The notes under the pieces: model-generated | What the model was told of the DNA's origin: nothing | Databases searched by the model: none | The model's input: the letters and a program-made list of their open reading frames with translations, nothing else | Program-made: the position numbers and the translations under genes | Part shown: one piece after another, positions 1 through 6,786 of the stretch | Layout of the letters: the number at the start of each line of letters is the position of its first letter | Position numbering within the stretch: the first letter of the stretch is position 1 | NCBI GenBank assembly: GCA_004525685.1 | Contig: SPBW01000084.1 | Span: 1 to 9,181 of the forward strand | Direction: 5' to 3' | Source of the DNA: Candidatus Atribacteria bacterium | GTDB lineage: Bacteria > Bipolaricaulota > Bipolaricaulia > UBA7950 > UBA9294 | DNA length: 9,181 nucleotides

Positions 1-831
1 ATGCATCTGCTGGCTGTCTCGGGACTGCACTTGGGCATCTTCTTGGCGGCGGCTTGGTGGGTGCTTCGCCGGATGGGGTTTCGTCCGCGTGTGGCCTACC
101 CTGTCGTAGGGTGCCTTGTCCTGTTGGCGTTGACGATTGTGGGGCCGCGTGTCAGCTTGGTGCGAGCCGGTCTTTTGTTTGCGTTCTTGGCACTGGGAAG
201 TGTATTGGCGGACTGTGGAGTGATTCTTAAGCGATGGGTTCATCCTCTGAATGGGTTGGCGGCAGCCGCGATCGCGATTCTTCTCATCCGCCCAGGCGCT
301 CTCTACGATGCAGGATTTCAACTTACGATGGCAGCGACGGGCTCAATCCTGATTGCGTTCTCTCCATCGGGATGGGGGACAAGGTTATCGCGACCATCGC
401 GCAAAGGAATCCTCGGAACATGCGGCTGCTGGCTGCGACGAATGATCGTCGTGTCCGCTGCCGCGCAAGCGGGCGCTGCTCCCGTGATTGCATGGCACTT
501 TGGGGCGTTTCATCCGCTGTCCATCCTGATCAATCTTGTCGCCGTGCCGCTGGCAGGGATCTCGTTGTGGGCGGGATTGCTTTCGTTGTTGGTGTCCGCT
601 ACAGCTGCATTCGATTTGGCTGTGATCCCGTTGGCTTTCTTGTTGAGGGCACTGGAGATTGTCGTGAAATGGCTAGCTCAGATTCCGATTGCGGAGCTTC
701 TTGCGACGCCGCCCATGGGGCTATGGATGGGAGGGTGCGTTGTCTTTGCCTACTTGATGGCCTATTGCGAATCGTTGTCATCACGAATATCGAAGTCGAT
801 GTCAATGGAATTCGAGTCCGATGAGGGGTGA
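1..831 (+). CDS. comEC: ComEC/Rec2 DNA-uptake channel, C-terminal part (5' end outside window)
   Basis: ComEC forms the inner-membrane channel that carries single-stranded transforming DNA into the cytoplasm. The 276 visible residues are the Competence domain: the hallmark AVSGLHLG lies at residues 5-12, VSLVRAG at 51-57, DAGFQLTMAATG at 103-114, and the APVIAWHF...HPLSILINLVAVPL stretch at about 159-184. About ten hydrophobic segments can be counted. The ATG at base 1 is almost certainly internal, because family members have several hundred residues before this motif (N-terminal OB-like domain and first helices). The protein stops soon after the last membrane segment with a short polar tail, so the C-terminal metallo-beta-lactamase domain of many ComEC proteins is absent. 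The last 70 nt overlap the convergent fxsA gene. dprA, another transformation gene, lies about 420 nt downstream on the same strand. The family call is firm; the full length is unknown. Confidence 0.93.
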   Translation: MHLLAVSGLHLGIFLAAAWWVLRRMGFRPRVAYPVVGCLVLLALTIVGPRVSLVRAGLLFAFLALGSVLADCGVILKRWVHPLNGLAAAAIAILLIRPGALYDAGFQLTMAATGSILIAFSPSGWGTRLSRPSRKGILGTCGCWLRRMIVVSAAAQAGAAPVIAWHFGAFHPLSILINLVAVPLAGISLWAGLLSLLVSATAAFDLAVIPLAFLLRALEIVVKWLAQIPIAELLATPPMGLWMGGCVVFAYLMAYCESLSSRISKSMSMEFESDEG

Positions 832-1160
832 TGCAACGAGCCTCTACGAGCGAAGAAGCGGATGATGAAGATCAGGCCGAGGATATCGGTCAGCAGGCCG
901 GGAATGATGAGAAGCAGGCTGCCAAACAGCAGCCACTCCACGGGCTTGCGCGCCGAGAACCCTGATCCTATTCCATGAAGGAACACTCCGATGAGCTGGG
1001 CCGGCTGGAATGCGGTTCGGCCTGCGAAACGCATCAGCGAGAATCCAGCGATGCCAGAGAGCAGCACTTCAATGAACAGCAACCCGAAGCCCACGCGCTG
1101 GCCGAACAAGATCAGCAGGGTCAATTCGAGAAACAGAACCACGAATCCTAATAGGGGCAT
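762..1160 (-). CDS. fxsA: FxsA-family cytoplasmic membrane protein
   Basis: This 132-residue protein matches the FxsA family in length and layout. It has an N-terminal hydrophobic segment (about residues 3-20), a second at about 24-42, an amphipathic middle, and a C-terminal hydrophobic hairpin (about 76-101) with the family hallmark PGLLTDILG at 87-95. It ends in an acidic tail rich in Asp and Ser. E. coli FxsA was named because overexpression relieves F-plasmid exclusion of phage T7; the normal cellular role of the family is poorly known. The ATG at 1160 is preceded by a weak AGGA site five bases upstream. Codons for about the last 23 residues are antisense to the end of comEC. It diverges from dprA and is the only reverse-strand gene here. 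The family call is good; the function is not established. Confidence 0.88.
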   Translation of the reverse strand: MPLLGFVVLFLELTLLILFGQRVGFGLLFIEVLLSGIAGFSLMRFAGRTAFQPAQLIGVFLHGIGSGFSARKPVEWLLFGSLLLIIPGLLTDILGLIFIIRFFARRGSLHHPSSDSNSIDIDFDIRDDNDSQ

Positions 1161-1173
1161 ATTGATCCTGACG

Positions 1174-1202
1174 ATGGTAGCTCATCATGTTGTGACAGAC
1201 AA
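1174..1202 (-). promoter_or_regulatory. Possible sigma-70-type promoter for fxsA
   Basis: Read on the - strand there is TTGTCT (1202-1197), a 17-base spacer, then TACCAT (1179-1174), each 4/6 to consensus. It lies 13 bases before the fxsA ATG, which would leave a leader of only about seven bases. The weak AGGA site at 1169-1166 would then sit at the very 5' end of the transcript. Short motif matches like this occur by chance. Confidence 0.3.
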
Positions 1203-1216
1203 CGGCGCACCTTTGA

Positions 1217-1245
1217 TTGACGATACCGGATGGACAGACTAGTCT
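1217..1245 (+). promoter_or_regulatory. Possible promoter for dprA (TTGACG-17-TAGTCT)
   Basis: TTGACG at 1217-1222 (5/6 to the -35 consensus) is followed by a 17-base spacer and TAGTCT at 1240-1245. The latter is poor overall but keeps the critical T, A and final T. The dprA ATG comes seven bases later, so a transcript from here would be leaderless or nearly so. No Shine-Dalgarno sequence lies between this site and the ATG, which fits that reading. It is the only good -35-like match in the 92-base divergent gap. Confidence 0.35.
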
Positions 1246-1252
1246 TTGCATC

Positions 1253-2353
1253 ATGAATCTCACAGATCGCGAATGCCTAATTGGCCTGAACCTCATACCG
1301 CAGCTGACCCCCAAGCGGGTCCAGACGTTGTTCAGACGGTTTGAGTCATTTGAACAGATCTGGGGAGCGCCAGCGTCAGCATTCGCCAACGTGTTTGGAT
1401 CACGCGTACTTGGCGAAGCCATTGCATCGGGACGGTCCGAGAAAGCCGTGGATGAGGAGTTCGCCAAGGCTGAAGCCAAAGCTGTGCGTATTGTTACGTT
1501 GGTGGATGAGGAGTATCCGCCCATGCTGCGAGAGATCGACGATCCGCCCATGGCGTTGTATGTTCGTGGCGAGCAGCCGATTGACTCAGCACGTGCGATT
1601 GCCATTGTGGGAACGCGACGGGGCACCCGCTATGGGAAGATGGTTGCCGGACGCTTCGCATCACAATTGGCGATGAAGGGATTCATCATTGTCAGCGGCT
1701 TGGCCGCAGGCATCGACGCAGCTGCCCATCAGGGCACACTCGATGTGGGCGGATTCACCGTGGCCGTCATGGGATGCGGCATCGATTATCCCTATCCCAA
1801 GAGCAATCAGCCTATCTACGAACGCATCGTGGAGACGGGCGTGGTGATGTCTGAATACCCGATGGGAAGCCGGCCTGCGAAATGGACGTTTCCACAGCGC
1901 AACAGAATCCTATCTGGCCTATCACGTGGCGTGCTGGTGATCCAAGCCCCTGAGCGTAGCGGCTCGCTGATCACGGCGCGCTGTGCACTTGAACAGGGGC
2001 GCGACGTGTTTGCTGTGCCGGGGAACATCAACAGCTTGACCTCAGCCGGCTCGAATCGCCTCATCAAGCAAGGGGCCAAACTGGTGGATTCGGTCGACGA
2101 CATCTTTGATGAATATCCCGACCTGCGAGTGAAGCGCGATGCGATTCCTGATGAGGGCGCAAACGCAGGGCCAAAATTGGGTGATGCCGAAGCGGCTGTC
2201 TATGCGCTGATTGATCTTGAACCCGTTCACATGGACGATATCATTGCTCGGGCGGATCTTTCGCCAACTGAGGCATCGCACATTCTCCTGCTTCTTCAAC
2301 TTGAGAATCTGATTGAGGAGGTAGAAGGTGGGCGGTACATCCGCAAGCTTTAG
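1253..2353 (+). CDS. dprA: DNA-processing protein DprA
   Basis: DprA binds incoming single-stranded DNA in the cytoplasm during natural transformation and loads RecA on it. The 366-residue product has the usual three parts. An N-terminal helical SAM/HhH-like segment covers about residues 8-50. The Rossmann-like DprA core has DPPMALYVRG at 97-106, AIVGTR at 117-122, VSGLAAGIDAAAH at 147-159, VMGCGIDYPYP at 172-182, PQRNRILSGLS at 214-224 and SGSLITA at 236-242. A C-terminal winged-helix domain covers about 312-364. I chose the ATG at 1253 because MNLTDRECLIGLNLI aligns with typical DprA starts; a TTG at 1217 would add 12 unconvincing residues. Unlike the genes after it, this start has no visible Shine-Dalgarno site. 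It heads the co-directional run that continues with ndk eight bases later. Confidence 0.96.
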   Translation: MNLTDRECLIGLNLIPQLTPKRVQTLFRRFESFEQIWGAPASAFANVFGSRVLGEAIASGRSEKAVDEEFAKAEAKAVRIVTLVDEEYPPMLREIDDPPMALYVRGEQPIDSARAIAIVGTRRGTRYGKMVAGRFASQLAMKGFIIVSGLAAGIDAAAHQGTLDVGGFTVAVMGCGIDYPYPKSNQPIYERIVETGVVMSEYPMGSRPAKWTFPQRNRILSGLSRGVLVIQAPERSGSLITARCALEQGRDVFAVPGNINSLTSAGSNRLIKQGAKLVDSVDDIFDEYPDLRVKRDAIPDEGANAGPKLGDAEAAVYALIDLEPVHMDDIIARADLSPTEASHILLLLQLENLIEEVEGGRYIRKL

Positions 2354-2357
2354 GAGG
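2352..2357 (+). promoter_or_regulatory. Ribosome binding site of ndk
   Basis: AGGAGG, four bases before the ndk ATG, overlaps the dprA stop codon (TAG at 2351-2353). Ribosomes ending dprA would therefore be next to the ndk start, which suggests translational coupling. Confidence 0.85.
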
Positions 2358-2361
2358 CGTC

Positions 2362-2811
2362 ATGGCGAATGAGCGAACGTTGGTTCTATGCAAACCCGAT
2401 GCCATTCAACGTGGACATGTGGGCGAGATCGTTTCTCGATTCGAGAGCAAAGGCTTGAAGATCGCGGGCATGAAGATGCTGCATGTAGGCGAGGCCTTGG
2501 CGAATCGTCACTATCAGGAGCATGTCGAAAAGGCCTTCTATCCTCAATTGCGCGAGTTCATCACGTCATCGCCCGTGATCGCCATGGTTATTGAGGGAGA
2601 CAATGCCGTCGATGTCGTACGCGCATTGATTGGCGTGACCAATCCGCAGCTAGCAGCACCGGGGACCATTCGCGGAGATCTTGGGATCAACTTCACCAAG
2701 AATCTTGTCCATGGGTCGGACTCGACCCTATCAGCACAGCGCGAGATCTCACTGTTCTTTGATGAGAACGAGCTGTTTGACTACGCCATGACCATTGGGG
2801 CGTGGCTTTAG
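2362..2811 (+). CDS. ndk: Nucleoside diphosphate kinase
   Basis: Ndk balances nucleoside triphosphate pools by moving the gamma-phosphate from ATP to other NDPs and dNDPs through a phosphohistidine intermediate. The 149-residue product has the normal bacterial length. KPDAIQRG lies at residues 11-18 (Lys11 is the conserved phosphate-binding lysine). GTIRGDLG lies at 101-108 and the active-site signature NLVHGSDS at 114-121, with catalytic His117. The protein ends in Ala-Trp-Leu, a C-terminal aromatic tail of the type seen in Ndk forms longer than the E. coli enzyme. It is preceded by a strong ribosome site that overlaps the dprA stop and is followed 66 bases later by valS, so it is most likely cotranscribed with both. 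Nothing in it looks damaged. Confidence 0.97.
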   Translation: MANERTLVLCKPDAIQRGHVGEIVSRFESKGLKIAGMKMLHVGEALANRHYQEHVEKAFYPQLREFITSSPVIAMVIEGDNAVDVVRALIGVTNPQLAAPGTIRGDLGINFTKNLVHGSDSTLSAQREISLFFDENELFDYAMTIGAWL

Positions 2812-2867
2812 AGCACCAACTTGAGGGCTTGCGGCTGCCTTATCCAAGCGCCGTACATCGAAAAGAC

Positions 2868-2873
2868 GGAGGA
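2868..2873 (+). promoter_or_regulatory. Ribosome binding site that fixes the valS start
   Basis: GGAGGA lies four bases before the ATG at 2878. It supports that start over the in-frame TTG at 2821, whose extra 19 residues do not resemble a ValS N-terminus. The 66-base ndk-valS gap (2812-2877) shows no convincing promoter or terminator. Confidence 0.85.
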
Positions 2874-2877
2874 CATC

Positions 2878-5505
2878 ATGGAACTGTCGAAACGCTATCA
2901 GCCGGCAGAGGTCGAAGCGAAGATTCATCGCTATTGGGAAGAGGGTCAATTCTTCCGCGCGGCCGTCGGCGTTGTTAGCAAGGTTCCATTCTCTGTCGTG
3001 ATTCCGCCGCCCAATGTCACGGGCCGGCTGCACATGGGGCATGCGCTCAACAATTCCTTACAGGATCTCGTCATCCGCTATCAGCGCATGAAGGGCAACG
3101 AAGCCTGCTGGTTCCCCGGAACCGATCACGCCGGTATTGCCACCCAGAACGTGGTGGAGAAGCAACTGGCCAAGGAAGGTCTGAGTCGTCATGACCTGGG
3201 GCGTGACGCGTTCGTGCAGCGGGTGTGGGATTGGAAAGAGAAGTACGGATCGGAAATCATCGAACAGCTGAAGGCGCTCGGCTGTTCGTGCGACTGGTCA
3301 CGCCAACGGTTTACGCTCGATGAAGGGCTATCGCGTGCCGTGCGTGAGGTGTTCGTCAAGCTGTACAACGACGATCTCATTTACAGAGGCGCATACCTCG
3401 TGAACTGGTGCCCGCGCTGCCAGACAGCGGTCTCGGATCTGGAAGTGGAGCATGAGGATGTCGATGGCGGCCTTTATCATATCCGCTATCCGCTGCAAGA
3501 CGGTGGCCATGTGATCATTGCGACAACGCGCCCTGAAACCATGCTGGGAGACACAGCCCTTGCCGTGAACCCAGAAGACCCGCGATTCGCACATCTGATC
3601 GGCAAGAACGCGCGGTTGCCGATTCTCGATCGCGTGCTGCCAATTGTCGGAGCGCCAGAAGTGGATCCTGAGTTTGGGACAGGGGTTTTGAAGATCACGC
3701 CTGCTCACGATCCGATTGATTTCGAGATCGGCAAAACACACGGACTCGACTCGATCAACATCCTCAATGGCGACGGAACAATCAACGAGAACGGCGGTCC
3801 GTTTGCGGGTATGGACCGTCCATCGGCACAGAAAGCCGTGATCGAACGTCTCAAGGCAGACGGACTGCTGGAGAAGGTTGAGCCCTACCGTCATGCTGTC
3901 GGGCACTGCGAGCGCTGTGATACGGCGATCGAGCCGCTCATCTCGACGCAATGGTTTGTGCGTATGAAGGACATGGCTGAATCAGCGATTGCTGCAGTCA
4001 AGGACGGTCGTATTCAGTTCATTCCCGAGCGATGGTCCAAGCTGTACTTCGATTGGCTAGAAGAAATCCGTGACTGGTGCATCTCGCGGCAACTGTGGTG
4101 GGGACATCGCATTCCCATCTGGTATGGTCCAGATGACCGTGCCTTTGCTGCGCATTCGGAAGACGAGGCTGCTAGCACGGCGACTTTGCATTATGGTCGA
4201 GAGGTGGAGTTGCGCCAGGATCCTGATGTGCTCGATACGTGGTTCTCATCGTGGCTGTGGCCATTCTCCATCATGGGCTGGCCCGATGAGACAGACGATC
4301 TGAAGACCTTCTTCCCCACGGATTTTCTGTTGACAGGGTTTGACATTCTGTTCTTCTGGGTGTCGCGCATGATCATGGCGTCGCTTCACTTCATGAACGA
4401 CGTGCCTTTCAAGAAGGTGTACATCACTCCATTGATTGTGGATGCCCAAGGCCAGAAGATGTCGAAGTCCAAAGGCAATAGCGTCGATCCGATTGAGATC
4501 ATGGAAGACTATGGCGCCGATGCCCTGCGATTGGCGTTGGCGTATGCGACGACCAAGGGCCGAACGATGCGCACGCCGACGACACAGCTTGACGATGCAC
4601 GCAACTTCCTCAACAAATTGTGGAACGCAACGCGGTTCGCGCTGATGCATCTGGGTGACGAGCGGCCTGAGTTGCCGGCCTCGATCGAGAAACTAGAGGA
4701 TCGATATATCCTGTCGCGCCTATCTGCTACAACGAAGACAGTACGAGAGCATCTGGATGGCTACACATTCAATCTGGCGGCAGAAGCCGTCTATAGCTTT
4801 GTGTGGCATGACTTCTGTGACTGGTACGTGGAGCTGATCAAGCCTCGGCTGAAGGATAGTCCCGATGACGGTGTCAAGGGTGTGCTGTACACCGTGCTGC
4901 GGGACATCGTCAAGCTGCTTCATCCCATCGTCCCGTTTATCACCGAAGAGATCTGGCAGGTGCTTGGCGAACAGCCTGAATCGGTCTCGCGTGCGGTCTA
5001 TCCTGAAGCTGGAGAACGCGACGAGGCTGCCGAGCGCGAGATGCAGGCGCTGCAGGAAGTGATTGCTGGCGTACGAACGATTCGAGCCGATCTGAATGTG
5101 CCTGCCAAGGCCAAACTCTCTGCCGTGATGAGTGTGGCAACGCAACAGCTAGGCGATGCACTCATGGCCAACCTCGATGCGTTGAGAGCACTGACGGGAA
5201 CGGAGGAATGGGTCATTGGTGTGGGAGTCGAGGCCATCGAAGGCTCTGCGCGCAAGGTGTTGGCATGTGGCGAATTGTTCGTCGATGTGGCAGAGATGAT
5301 TGACGTGGCTGCGGAACGAACTCGGCTTCAGACTGAGCTGGCAAGCGTTGGCAAGGATTTGGCTCAGGTTACGGGCAAGCTCGCCAACGAGGAGTTCTTG
5401 AAACGTGCTCCCGCAGCGGTCGTTGAGAAGGAACAACGCAAGCGCGACGAATTCACACAGAAGAGAGATCGCCTGGAAGCGAATCTGGCCTCCCTCGGAG
5501 GATAG
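2878..5505 (+). CDS. valS: Valyl-tRNA synthetase
   Basis: ValS charges tRNA-Val with valine and hydrolyses mischarged Thr-tRNA-Val. The 875-residue class I enzyme is full length. PPPNVTGRLHMGHAL at residues 43-57 holds the HIGH motif (HMGH 52-55) in the valine-specific context. The editing (CP1) domain covers about 190-345, with TTRPETMLGDTALAV at 216-230 and FGTGVLKITPAHD at 266-278. KMSKS lies at 527-531. An alpha-helical anticodon-binding domain covers about 605-730, and a C-terminal tRNA-binding coiled coil (about 810-872) is rich in Glu, Lys, Arg and Leu. Two Cys pairs, C178/C181 and C344/C347, can form a zinc site as in Thermus-type ValS; E. coli ValS lacks the first pair. No frameshift or missing motif is seen. 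folC begins directly after the stop codon. Confidence 0.98.
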   Translation: MELSKRYQPAEVEAKIHRYWEEGQFFRAAVGVVSKVPFSVVIPPPNVTGRLHMGHALNNSLQDLVIRYQRMKGNEACWFPGTDHAGIATQNVVEKQLAKEGLSRHDLGRDAFVQRVWDWKEKYGSEIIEQLKALGCSCDWSRQRFTLDEGLSRAVREVFVKLYNDDLIYRGAYLVNWCPRCQTAVSDLEVEHEDVDGGLYHIRYPLQDGGHVIIATTRPETMLGDTALAVNPEDPRFAHLIGKNARLPILDRVLPIVGAPEVDPEFGTGVLKITPAHDPIDFEIGKTHGLDSINILNGDGTINENGGPFAGMDRPSAQKAVIERLKADGLLEKVEPYRHAVGHCERCDTAIEPLISTQWFVRMKDMAESAIAAVKDGRIQFIPERWSKLYFDWLEEIRDWCISRQLWWGHRIPIWYGPDDRAFAAHSEDEAASTATLHYGREVELRQDPDVLDTWFSSWLWPFSIMGWPDETDDLKTFFPTDFLLTGFDILFFWVSRMIMASLHFMNDVPFKKVYITPLIVDAQGQKMSKSKGNSVDPIEIMEDYGADALRLALAYATTKGRTMRTPTTQLDDARNFLNKLWNATRFALMHLGDERPELPASIEKLEDRYILSRLSATTKTVREHLDGYTFNLAAEAVYSFVWHDFCDWYVELIKPRLKDSPDDGVKGVLYTVLRDIVKLLHPIVPFITEEIWQVLGEQPESVSRAVYPEAGERDEAAEREMQALQEVIAGVRTIRADLNVPAKAKLSAVMSVATQQLGDALMANLDALRALTGTEEWVIGVGVEAIEGSARKVLACGELFVDVAEMIDVAAERTRLQTELASVGKDLAQVTGKLANEEFLKRAPAAVVEKEQRKRDEFTQKRDRLEANLASLGG
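5497..5502 (+). promoter_or_regulatory. Ribosome binding site of folC
   Basis: GGAGGA encodes the last Gly-Gly of ValS and lies three bases before the folC ATG. The valS stop (TAG 5503-5505) and folC start (ATG 5506-5508) abut with no gap, a layout that suggests coupled translation. Confidence 0.8.
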
Positions 5506-6786
5506 ATGACCTATCAACAGGCGCGGCAGGTTCTCGATCGTTTCCCGCGCTTCGAAGTGAAGCCGGGCCTGACGAGAGTACGGCAACTTCTAGCCTTGCT
5601 TGGGCAGCCTCAGTTTGCTCATCCCACCATTCATGTCGGTGGCACCAATGGCAAGGGCTCGGTTGTTGCGATGCTGGATGCCGTGCTTCGCGATGCTGGG
5701 TTCCGCGTTGGTCGCTTCACCTCACCTGAGTTGATCGACTTTCGTGACCGCATCGTCGTCAATGGCGAATGCATTTCCGAGGTCGAGCTAGCAGCAGCCG
5801 TCGAGAGAATGGCACCGATGATTGAGGCACTGGATGAGGTTCCTAGCCAGTTTGAGATCATCACGGCGTTGGCATTCGATCATCTCGCACGTTCTGGTGT
5901 GGATGTCAGTGTGATTGAAGTCGGGTTGGGTGGGCGCTTCGATGCCACCAACGTGATCTCTCCTGAGTTGGCGATCCTGACCAACGTGACGCTGGATCAT
6001 CAGGCGATCCTGGGCGATACGGTTGAGAAGATCGCCTGGGAGAAGGCAGGTATTGCCAAATCAGAACGGTCGTTCATCGTTGGGAGGTTGCCGAACTCTG
6101 TTCTTGCGATTGTGCGCGCCGAGTGCAAGGCCGTGGGTGCACATCTAGTATCGGCAGATGGCATCAGCGTCGAAAGAGTCAGCCGCGATTGGGATGCTGC
6201 GGTCTATGAGGTGAACGGTTGCGGCGGGATACGGACCCTTCGCCTACCGCTCATTGGCTTGGCGCAACGCGACAACTTGACTCTTGTCTTGGCGGCGATC
6301 CTGCAACTACGTGCCCGCGGATTCGGCATTCCTGATGAGGCTGTCGTTGAAGGGCTTAAATCTGTCTGCTGGCCAGGACGGATGGAAGTGATTCGCAAGA
6401 AGCCGACGATCGTTCTTGACGGCGCGCACAATCCCGCAGCGATCCAAGCCTTGGCAAGCGATGTCGTCGATCTCGTTCCTGATGCCGGGAGACGTTTCCT
6501 TCTGTATGGCACGTTGGCAGACAAGGATGCGGACACGTCGCTTGAGATTCTGAGCGCCATCTTTCCAAGTGTGGGCATCTGTGCCTCGCAGAGCCCGCGT
6601 TCACTTCCCATCAGCCAGTTGGCAGAGACAGCTGGAAGGTATTTCCGGCAGATCACGCAGTATCATTCCGTTGCAGAGGGTGTTGAATCATGGCTAGCGC
6701 AAGCGACGCCTGATGACGTGCTCGTGGTGACGGGATCTTTGACTGTGGTTGGAGAAGCTAGGCATTGGGTCATGGGGGAACGTTGA
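5506..6786 (+). CDS. folC: Folylpolyglutamate synthase / dihydrofolate synthase
   Basis: FolC adds glutamate to folates, and in many bacteria also to dihydropteroate, in an ATP-dependent Mur-ligase-type reaction in the cytoplasm. The 426-residue product has normal length. The P-loop GGTNGKGS is at residues 45-52. EVGLGGRFDATN at 138-149, LTNVTLDH at 158-165 and IAWEKAGI at 176-183 hold the usual Mg-binding and carbamyl-lysine region. GRMEVI is at 291-296 and LDGAHNP at 304-310, with the C-terminal Mur-like domain ending in VVTGSLTVVGEAR (407-419). Two family motifs deviate: the usual SPHL reads SPEL (Glu75), and the usual G-x-H-Q-x-x-N reads GLAQRDN (251-257). Whether it does both reactions cannot be told from the sequence. 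It abuts valS and overlaps uppS by four bases. Confidence 0.95.
   Translation: MTYQQARQVLDRFPRFEVKPGLTRVRQLLALLGQPQFAHPTIHVGGTNGKGSVVAMLDAVLRDAGFRVGRFTSPELIDFRDRIVVNGECISEVELAAAVERMAPMIEALDEVPSQFEIITALAFDHLARSGVDVSVIEVGLGGRFDATNVISPELAILTNVTLDHQAILGDTVEKIAWEKAGIAKSERSFIVGRLPNSVLAIVRAECKAVGAHLVSADGISVERVSRDWDAAVYEVNGCGGIRTLRLPLIGLAQRDNLTLVLAAILQLRARGFGIPDEAVVEGLKSVCWPGRMEVIRKKPTIVLDGAHNPAAIQALASDVVDLVPDAGRRFLLYGTLADKDADTSLEILSAIFPSVGICASQSPRSLPISQLAETAGRYFRQITQYHSVAEGVESWLAQATPDDVLVVTGSLTVVGEARHWVMGER
6774..6779 (+). promoter_or_regulatory. Ribosome binding site that fixes a TTG start for uppS
   Basis: GGGGGA lies three bases before TTG at 6783, which overlaps the folC stop (TTGA, with TGA at 6784-6786). 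The alternative TTG at 6765 would add six residues and has GGAGA at 6751-6755 nine bases upstream, so it is less likely but not excluded. Confidence 0.6.

Noticed and set aside
1..3. ATG at the first base as the true comEC start
   Set aside because: It sits inside the conserved HLLAVSGLH motif, which is preceded by several hundred residues in the family, so the gene is cut by the window edge.
234..824. 196-residue open frame in another frame of comEC
   Set aside because: Its product is not like any membrane or globular family I know, and the ComEC frame explains the bases fully.
1069..1626. 185-residue open frame on the - strand across the fxsA-dprA gap
   Set aside because: It overlaps two well-supported genes in wrong frames and its product is rich in Arg, Ser and Cys, as expected of a shadow frame.
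2825..2852. Hairpin (GCTTG/CAAGC with a bulged extension) in the ndk-valS gap
   Set aside because: The stem is only five pairs plus two after a bulge, with a 13-base loop and no T-run, so it is neither a terminator nor a riboswitch-like element. No T-box features were seen before valS.
2821..2877. Upstream TTG start adding 19 residues to ValS
   Set aside because: There is no ribosome site before it, while the ATG at 2878 has GGAGGA four bases ahead and begins a typical ValS N-terminus.
3328..3951. 207-residue antisense open frame inside valS
   Set aside because: Long antisense frames are common in GC-rich genes; no motif or ribosome site supports it.
4246..5145. Two antisense frames (134 and 141 residues) inside valS
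   Set aside because: Both are mirrored by strongly conserved ValS coding sequence and show no domain of their own.
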